DNA from: CAYRWR01 sp964537555
GTDB taxonomy: Bacteria; Spirochaetota; Brevinematia; Brevinematales; CAYRWR01
Reading direction: 5' to 3'
DNA: 12,418 nt
Assembly: GCA_964537555.1 (NCBI GenBank)
Contig: CAZIAD010000072.1
Location: forward strand, 1 to 12,418
Part shown: positions 7,180 through 12,418 of the stretch, one piece after another
Numbering within the stretch: position 1 is the stretch's first letter
How the letters are laid out: every line of letters begins with the position of its first letter
The notes under the pieces: generated by a model
What the model was told of the DNA's origin: nothing
The model's input: only the letters and a program-made list of their open reading frames with translations
The model's database searches: none
Translations under genes and position numbers: made by a program

Positions 7180-8415
7180 ATGACTTTTAATGCCATCACA
7201 CTCACCATTCTGGCTGTTCTCTTGCTTATGTCTGCTTTTTTTTCATCCAGTGAGACAGCAATTTTTTCACTGGACAGCATTAATCTGAAAAAGATGCGCA
7301 AACAAAAAGGCTTCAAAAGAATACATACTATGCTGCAGCGGAGTTCTCTCTTATTGATTACTATACTGCTGGGAAATACAGCTGTAAATATCGGCCTGTC
7401 CTCTATTATGGAGCGGAATCTACATGTGGGCAATACTCTGACTTCAACTATTATTGTGACTGCTATGCTTTTATTTATTGGAGAGATTACCCCCAAAACT
7501 ATAGCGGTACGTCATGCGGAATCAGTAAGCTTATTTAATTCGCGCTTCCTCTATCCTTATTATATGTTGTTCAGGCCACTAGCTATTCCTATAGAAGCTC
7601 TCTCCAATGGGATCTTAAAGATCATTAATTATTTCTTAAGTAAGACTCAAAAAGAAAAGCCGGAAGATCATCTGGACGCATTGCTGTCTCTGGTATCCAG
7701 AGGTAGTTTTTTAGATAGTGATGAAAAGAGGCTGGTTGAGTCAGTATTAAAATTTACCAGCCGTGAAGTCTATAACATTATGACACCCCGAACCAAACTG
7801 ATCTCGGTCGATAAAAGTATGAGTCTGAAGAAACTGATCTCTCTCATCAAAAAGTCAAAATACTCCAAGATACCGGTGTATGACCAGATGGATGATAATA
7901 TCGTCGGGGTAGTGTATCTCAGGGATATTTATCCCTATATTTACAACATCAGCGAGTCTGAAAATAAGACGGTAAGTGACATCATGGAGAGTATGTATTT
8001 TGTTCCTGAGACTAAAAAGCTGACTGAGATGCTGGAAGACTTTCAAATGAAAAAGATACGCATGGCTACTATCGTTGATGAATACGGCTCGTCCCTGGGG
8101 ATAGTGACGGTGGCAGATGTACTGGGTGAGATAGTAGGGGAGTTTATTGATGAAAAATTTGATATACAAAAAAAGATCATTCGACTGTCACCCCAGAGGT
8201 TTTTAGTTGCAGGGGACACCAGCATCGATGATTTTAATGATTATTTCAAGACCGAAGTCACCAGTGAAGAATTTGAGACACTGGCAGGACTGGTCATAGA
8301 AAACGCCGGAGATATACCTGAGATCGGTTACACTATGGAAGTGGAAAAATGGAAGCTTACGGTAAGAAACCGTACTGCCAATCAGATTGATAAATTTTCA
8401 GTGGAGAAGAAGTGA
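7180..8415 (+). CDS. CNNM/CorC-type transporter (DUF21, CBS pair, CorC_HlyC)
   Basis: Probable Mg2+/Co2+ transport protein of the CNNM/CorC family, often annotated as hemolysin C or TlyC. The DUF21 membrane domain (about 1-155) has the family motifs FFSSSETA (21-27), LLGNTAVN (63-70) and GEITPKT (101-107), all close to the ion site in known CorC structures. A CBS pair follows: MTPRTKLISVD opens CBS1 (about 201-257) and IMESMYFVPE opens CBS2 (about 268-325), with the typical DEYGSSLGIVT and EIVGEF. The C-terminal CorC_HlyC domain spans about 333-408. Length 411 is normal. GGGAG at 7163-7167 lies twelve bases before the ATG. A second family member follows directly and overlaps it. A true haemolysin role is not supported by the sequence. 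Confidence 0.94.
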   Translation: MTFNAITLTILAVLLLMSAFFSSSETAIFSLDSINLKKMRKQKGFKRIHTMLQRSSLLLITILLGNTAVNIGLSSIMERNLHVGNTLTSTIIVTAMLLFIGEITPKTIAVRHAESVSLFNSRFLYPYYMLFRPLAIPIEALSNGILKIINYFLSKTQKEKPEDHLDALLSLVSRGSFLDSDEKRLVESVLKFTSREVYNIMTPRTKLISVDKSMSLKKLISLIKKSKYSKIPVYDQMDDNIVGVVYLRDIYPYIYNISESENKTVSDIMESMYFVPETKKLTEMLEDFQMKKIRMATIVDEYGSSLGIVTVADVLGEIVGEFIDEKFDIQKKIIRLSPQRFLVAGDTSIDDFNDYFKTEVTSEEFETLAGLVIENAGDIPEIGYTMEVEKWKLTVRNRTANQIDKFSVEKK

Positions 8416-9677
8416 TGGAGCTGATATGGGTAAGCCTCTTTATTCTTCTGGCTGGATTTTTTGCCGGATCAGAGACCGCATTTATTTCGATTAACCGCAT
8501 GAAACTGCATGCAAATCTGGCTGCCAAAGACAGAAAATCAAGGATCATTCATTGGCTGGCTCACAGGCCGGAAGACGTGATTGGTATGTTTTTACTGGGT
8601 ACCAATGTATGTATCGTAGCTGCTTCTCTGATATTTACAGAATATGTGGCTGCACATTCAGCATCACCACATCTGATACCTCTCATAGTCACCGGTATTT
8701 TGACCCCTCTTATCCTGATCTTTTCGGATGTCTTTCCCAAGATCATATTTCGAACTTTTTCGGATGAGATCATGCGCTCTCTGGCATGGATCTATGGATT
8801 TTTATTTATAGTCCTTTATCCCCTGCAGTTTATTTTTGTACGCAGTATAAAGTTTATCCTCAAAATTTTCGGGGTGACCAAAAAAAACAAAGGCATTCTG
8901 TCAAGGGATGAATTCAAACTCTTACTGGATATATCCACCAGTAAAGGGGTCATGAAAGAAAAAGAGAAAGACTTTATCGAAAGCATAATGAATTTCAAGA
9001 ACATTAAAGCCAAAGAGATCATGGTTCCTCTGATCCGTATGGTATGTGTAGAAGAGAATGACAGTGTGGCCAAAGCCAGTCAGCTCATGCTGAATAGAAG
9101 GCATTCCAGATTACCGGTATATCGTGCCAGAGTAGATAATATCATCGGGTTTATTGAAAATAAGGATGTTATCAATGCCAGGGGCACAGAGTCGGTGAAA
9201 CAATATACCAGGGACACCTTATTTCTCCCTGAAACCCTGGAGATCGATAAGGTCTTACTGGAGATGCAGGAATCACTGGTGCAGATGATATTCACCATAG
9301 ATGAATACGGTGGGGTCTCCGGGGTCATCACTTCCCAGGACCTGGTCACCGAGATCGTAGGAGAATTTGTAGATCTGGTCAATGCCGCTCCCGTTAAAAA
9401 GGAAGGAGAGACCCTGATAGTAAACGGGACTTATGATATTGATGAACTGGAAGAAGACCTTCATTTAGGTATCCAAAAAGACGGATTTGAGACCGTCAGC
9501 GGATTTGTGATGCAGCAACTGGAGCACCTGCCTCATGCCGGTGAAAGTTTTGTGTTTTCTAAATATGAGTTTGAGATCCTATCGGTGATCAATAGAAGAA
9601 TAGAAAAGATTAAGATAATGCCACGCAAACGTCAGTCCACAAACCGGAATAAGGAAAAGAAGAAAAATGCAGAATGA
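8415..9677 (+). CDS. Second CNNM/CorC-type transporter, divergent paralogue
   Basis: Same architecture as the preceding gene. The DUF21 domain (about 1-150) carries FFAGSETAF; the CBS pair follows (IMVPLIRMVCVEEND, then FLPETLEIDKVL, with DEYGGVSGVIT and EIVGEFVD); the CorC_HlyC domain is near 330-402. It then has a strongly basic tail (PRKRQSTNRNKEKKKNAE). Identity to its neighbour looks low outside the motifs, so this is an old duplication. The conserved GEhhPK membrane motif is altered here to SDVFPK (Asp in place of Glu). The start could be GTG 8412, overlapping the upstream stop as GTGA, or ATG 8415, overlapping it by one base; ATG is chosen, giving 420 residues. GGAGAAG at 8403-8409 serves either start. 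Two tandem members may form a heteromer or serve different ions. Confidence 0.93.
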   Translation: MELIWVSLFILLAGFFAGSETAFISINRMKLHANLAAKDRKSRIIHWLAHRPEDVIGMFLLGTNVCIVAASLIFTEYVAAHSASPHLIPLIVTGILTPLILIFSDVFPKIIFRTFSDEIMRSLAWIYGFLFIVLYPLQFIFVRSIKFILKIFGVTKKNKGILSRDEFKLLLDISTSKGVMKEKEKDFIESIMNFKNIKAKEIMVPLIRMVCVEENDSVAKASQLMLNRRHSRLPVYRARVDNIIGFIENKDVINARGTESVKQYTRDTLFLPETLEIDKVLLEMQESLVQMIFTIDEYGGVSGVITSQDLVTEIVGEFVDLVNAAPVKKEGETLIVNGTYDIDELEEDLHLGIQKDGFETVSGFVMQQLEHLPHAGESFVFSKYEFEILSVINRRIEKIKIMPRKRQSTNRNKEKKKNAE

Positions 9678-10905
9678 TAATATGAAAAACATGGAAGGCC
9701 TCACTCCCAGAAAGCTGAAAGGGAGCGACCGGGAACTGGAACTGCGTATTGAAAAATATGCCGGGGAAGGGGTCAGTATAGCCCATGACCAGGATAACAA
9801 GGTAGTCTTTGTTAGATACGCAATACCCGGTGAATTGGTACGGGTTAAGATATATAAAGAAAACAAAGACTATGCCATGGGTGAACCAGTAGCAATATTG
9901 GAGCCATCACCAGACCGTCTGGAACCGCCCTGTCCGCATTTCGGTTTTTGCGGTGGCTGTGATTATCAGATGATCTCTTATGAGCAGCAGGTAAATATAA
10001 AGACAGAGTGGGTACTGGATACCCTGAGAAGGATCGGTAAACTGGATATTGAAGCTCTGACAGGAGTGATATCCAGCCCTCATGTCCTGGAATACCGTAA
10101 TACCACTACATTCAAGGTAAACCCCCGGAGACAGCTTACCGGCTTCTTCCGCAGAGATACAAAGTTTATCGTAGACCTCGAGAAATGCCATATCGCTATG
10201 CCGGGTATAAATGAGGCATTAAAGTCCATGAAGACCCAGGCTGAGTTCCCTAAACACAATTACAAAGTAAGGACTACATTAGACAATGACACAGTAGTGC
10301 ATTGGGTGCCATCTGAAAAATATGAAGACCGGCCGGTCTATGAGACAGTCCAGGCGGCCGGACAGAGTATCAGGTTTAAGATCTCCAAGGATAGTTTTTT
10401 TCAGGTCAATGATTACGTAGTGCCTTTATGGATTGAAAAGATAGTCTCATTTTTAGACCCGGATGGACATGAAAAGATATATGACCTTTTCTCTGGCATA
10501 GGCCTAATCACCTTATTCGTGTCTTATTTTGCCCGGGAGACTATAGGGGTAGAACTGGCAAAATCCTCCGTCCAGGATGCAAATCATAATCTGGAAATCA
10601 ATGACATTCAGCAGAACGTGCGCTTTGTGCTGGGCGATGTTTTCGAAGAATTACCCAGGCTGGGGTATGCTGATATCATCATAGTAGATCCTCCCCGGCG
10701 GGGACTGGATAAGGAAGTGGTGCAGTTAATGCTGGATATGGGGCCCAAAAAGATCATTTATTCATCCTGTAAAGTATCTACTTTGGCACGGGATATTCAG
10801 CTTTTGTCAGAAAAATATATCTTGAAAGAATGTTATCTGGTAGATATGTTTCCCCAGACTCACCATGTGGAAATGCTGACCCTGCTGGAGAAGAAGGATG
10901 CTTAG
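9667..10905 (+). CDS. rlmD: 23S rRNA (uracil-5-)-methyltransferase, RlmD/RumA type
   Basis: SAM-dependent enzyme that methylates C5 of a 23S rRNA uridine (U1939 in E. coli for RlmD). The TRAM RNA-binding domain spans about 21-80. A 4Fe-4S cluster motif follows, with Cys89, Cys95, Cys98 and Cys174. The Rossmann methyltransferase domain begins around residue 230: FFQVN (244-248), SAM-binding YDLFSGIGLITL (272-283), GVE (294-296), DPPRRGLD (341-348), catalytic nucleophile Cys368 in YSSCKVSTLARD, and general base Glu402 in HHVEML. The usual SCNPxTLARD is changed to SCKVSTLARD, keeping the nucleophile. At 412 residues it is close to the family norm. The ATG at 9667 overlaps the previous gene by 11 bases, with AAGGA at 9651-9655; ATG 9682 is an alternative. 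Related paralogues (RlmC, RlmCD, TrmA) cannot be excluded, but the cluster motif argues against TrmA. Confidence 0.92.
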   Translation: MQNDNMKNMEGLTPRKLKGSDRELELRIEKYAGEGVSIAHDQDNKVVFVRYAIPGELVRVKIYKENKDYAMGEPVAILEPSPDRLEPPCPHFGFCGGCDYQMISYEQQVNIKTEWVLDTLRRIGKLDIEALTGVISSPHVLEYRNTTTFKVNPRRQLTGFFRRDTKFIVDLEKCHIAMPGINEALKSMKTQAEFPKHNYKVRTTLDNDTVVHWVPSEKYEDRPVYETVQAAGQSIRFKISKDSFFQVNDYVVPLWIEKIVSFLDPDGHEKIYDLFSGIGLITLFVSYFARETIGVELAKSSVQDANHNLEINDIQQNVRFVLGDVFEELPRLGYADIIIVDPPRRGLDKEVVQLMLDMGPKKIIYSSCKVSTLARDIQLLSEKYILKECYLVDMFPQTHHVEMLTLLEKKDA

Positions 10906-12388
10906 GCATCTATGGATATTAATTCCTCTCTTTCTAATAAAGCTCACATACGCCTCAGAAAGCCCTCAGTCTTTGTTGTACACTCTGCAACCTGGAGAAA
11001 AATTGATCACTTCTTTTCAGCATTATTTCAGGGAGGGAGATAATATTTTCCCTGTCATTAAAATAGTTTCCCCACAAGGGGAATACATAGTCTATAAAGG
11101 TAAAAAACATGGTCCATATTCCAGAATATCTAAGCGTCTCTTTGATGAAAATCATTTGCTCATACTCCTGGAATTGATCGATAAGAATAACAGGTCTTTT
11201 ATCCTCACTCCTGACAGCACTTTAATAGGGCCATATAAATATATAATGGACTGGAAATACAACAGCTTCAACCAGATGTGGATGCTGCATTTAAGCTCCG
11301 GAACCAGTACCATCTATATAAATGGTAAATCTTATGGCCCTTATAAAGTAGCCTGGGATCTGGCTATGAACCGGAGCGGCAGCCACTGGAGTTTTATAGT
11401 GGAAGAGGGTAGTACTCAGTATTATGTTACAGATCAATGGAATCAATATATTAAGACTGTCAAGACTGATCTCGACCTATATAAACCTGAAGACACACAG
11501 TATTTTAAACTGTACCGGGATGAGGATTGGAATCAGTGGGTAGTAGTCTATGAGTATAAAAAACAGTATTTTATCAGTACCTACGATAAAAAAATATTTG
11601 GTCCTTATGATATGGCAGGTGAAGCTCGTTATTATTCGAGGGGAGGATGGGTATTACCGGTAGTAAATAAGGGTAAATATTTTCTTTTAGATACAGGTAT
11701 CGAGATTCCTTTGAAATCAAAACTATTAGACCAGGATGCAGTCTATGCCATCCCCGGGAATATACATACACCCTATGTGGTACTTACTGAAAAATGGGGA
11801 AATATGTGGATCAATACAGAAAACAAAATGTGGGGGCCATACCGGAATATCGGCCAATCTTTAGATAAAAGAATAAAAATGAGTAAAACAGAGTGGGCCA
11901 CAACAGTGCAAAAGAACAGGAATACCTATTTAATGATTAATGGACAGCTATCAGGAGAGTTCGATTCTATATCCGATATTTTCTGGGAACCCGGGGATAA
12001 TAGATGTATTGCTGTAGCCTCACCTCCGGATGATCCCTGGCACTATCTGTATATCAATGGGTCACAGCATAGCACAGCCATGAAAAAACTATTATTCAGG
12101 CACTTTATTTCCTCCTCAGAATTTATTATTGCTTATAACGGCAGAGATGAAAAACCCTATGTAGAAAGCAGTGACGGCAGAAGATGGGGCCCTTTTCAGG
12201 ATATATTCTCTGTATATTTATCCGCTCAAAAACCGGTCTTTTCTGTCCTGGAGAAAGATAAATTTGTAATATACAGTGATGGATATCCCAATTCTCAGTA
12301 CGGATTTTCATTGAGGCAGGAGATAATAAAAGGAAGTGATAAAGTACATTGGATCATTATCCAGGACAAGAATATTTTATATCACTGA
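10898..12388 (+). CDS. Secreted GPY-repeat protein of unknown function
   Basis: I do not recognise a named family. The N-terminus has a basic start, a hydrophobic core and a TYA|SE cleavage site (after residue 19), with no lipobox cysteine, so secretion to the periplasm or outside is likely. The mature part is made of about eleven degenerate units of some 40 residues, rich in Tyr, Trp and beta-type segments, each centred on a Gly-Pro-Tyr/Phe turn: clear at 72, 111, 147, 235, 313 and 431, with weakened copies near 183, 271, 353, 392 and 469. Several follow the pattern 'hydrophobic-Ile-Asn-Gly-x-x-aromatic-GPY'. A beta-propeller or beta-hairpin repeat fold is an inference. No catalytic motif is visible. 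GGAG at 10887-10890 precedes the ATG, which overlaps the end of rlmD by eight bases. The final 30 bases of the window hold no recognisable terminator. Confidence 0.85.
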   Translation: MLRHLWILIPLFLIKLTYASESPQSLLYTLQPGEKLITSFQHYFREGDNIFPVIKIVSPQGEYIVYKGKKHGPYSRISKRLFDENHLLILLELIDKNNRSFILTPDSTLIGPYKYIMDWKYNSFNQMWMLHLSSGTSTIYINGKSYGPYKVAWDLAMNRSGSHWSFIVEEGSTQYYVTDQWNQYIKTVKTDLDLYKPEDTQYFKLYRDEDWNQWVVVYEYKKQYFISTYDKKIFGPYDMAGEARYYSRGGWVLPVVNKGKYFLLDTGIEIPLKSKLLDQDAVYAIPGNIHTPYVVLTEKWGNMWINTENKMWGPYRNIGQSLDKRIKMSKTEWATTVQKNRNTYLMINGQLSGEFDSISDIFWEPGDNRCIAVASPPDDPWHYLYINGSQHSTAMKKLLFRHFISSSEFIIAYNGRDEKPYVESSDGRRWGPFQDIFSVYLSAQKPVFSVLEKDKFVIYSDGYPNSQYGFSLRQEIIKGSDKVHWIIIQDKNILYH

Positions 12389-12418
12389 TTTTCCTCTTGC
12401 AGAGTATCTGGTCTTCAG

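Noticed and set aside
8880..8889. A-rich run in the second CNNM gene as a programmed frameshift site
   Set aside because: The reading frame and domain order continue normally across it, and no alternative-frame product of note follows.
7180..9677. Haemolysin genes (TlyC/HlyC), as such proteins are often labelled
   Set aside because: The domain order DUF21-CBS-CBS-CorC_HlyC is that of CNNM/CorC cation transporters. Nothing in the sequence supports a toxin role.
10898..12388. Standard WG-repeat protein
   Set aside because: The motif centre is GPY/GPF rather than the WG-containing unit of that family, and the period of about 40 residues does not fit my memory of the WG-repeat profile. A distant relationship remains possible.
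12377..12418. Possible 3' end of a convergent minus-strand gene
   Set aside because: On the minus strand about 13 sense codons run from the window edge to a TAA at 12377-12379, overlapping the end of the GPY-repeat gene. The stretch is too short to tell from chance, and another minus frame is open as well.
1..12418. Mobile element, CRISPR array, phage or defence island
   Set aside because: No direct repeats, inverted terminal repeats, transposase, integrase or nuclease motifs were seen. Every gene has a housekeeping or envelope assignment except the repeat protein.

Overview
The window is one densely packed, single-direction stretch of bacterial chromosome: eleven genes, all on the plus strand. 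Gaps are never longer than 46 bases, and five neighbouring pairs overlap. The base composition looks moderately AT-rich and even throughout. I see no tRNA, rRNA, CRISPR array, insertion sequence or phage gene. An outer-membrane-type Mla lipid transport module and a nucleotide-sugar aminotransferase point to a Gram-negative-type (diderm) bacterium. The phylum cannot be fixed from the sequence. A spirochaete or an uncultured diderm lineage would fit, but this is a low-confidence inference.

Left part (1-2828): a multi-pass membrane protein resembling the DUF2232/YybS family, then ribosomal protein bL9 (rplI) and the replicative helicase DnaB. This is the widespread conserved neighbourhood DUF2232 - rplI - dnaB. 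The 5' edge of the window may cut into the first gene.

Middle part (2829-5356): a compact mlaE-mlaF-mlaD set (permease, ATPase, MCE-domain substrate-binding protein), joined by ATGA start/stop overlaps. The 46-base gap before mlaE is the largest in the window. It holds a perfect 16-base palindrome, a TATAAT hexamer and a Shine-Dalgarno sequence ahead of a GTG start, so it is the best candidate for an internal promoter/operator.

Right part (5362-12388): a rhomboid intramembrane serine protease, a WbpE-like DegT-family sugar aminotransferase, two tandem divergent CNNM/CorC transporters (DUF21 + CBS pair + CorC_HlyC), an RlmD-type 23S rRNA uracil-5-methyltransferase with a 4Fe-4S cluster motif, and a secreted protein of unknown function. 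That last protein is built of about eleven degenerate units of roughly 40 residues carrying a Gly-Pro-Tyr motif.

Taken together this is a housekeeping cluster. Translation and replication genes lead into cell-envelope functions (lipid trafficking, membrane proteolysis, surface-sugar synthesis, divalent cation transport). The least explained element is the secreted GPY-repeat protein at the right end. I do not see a convincing new multi-gene system.
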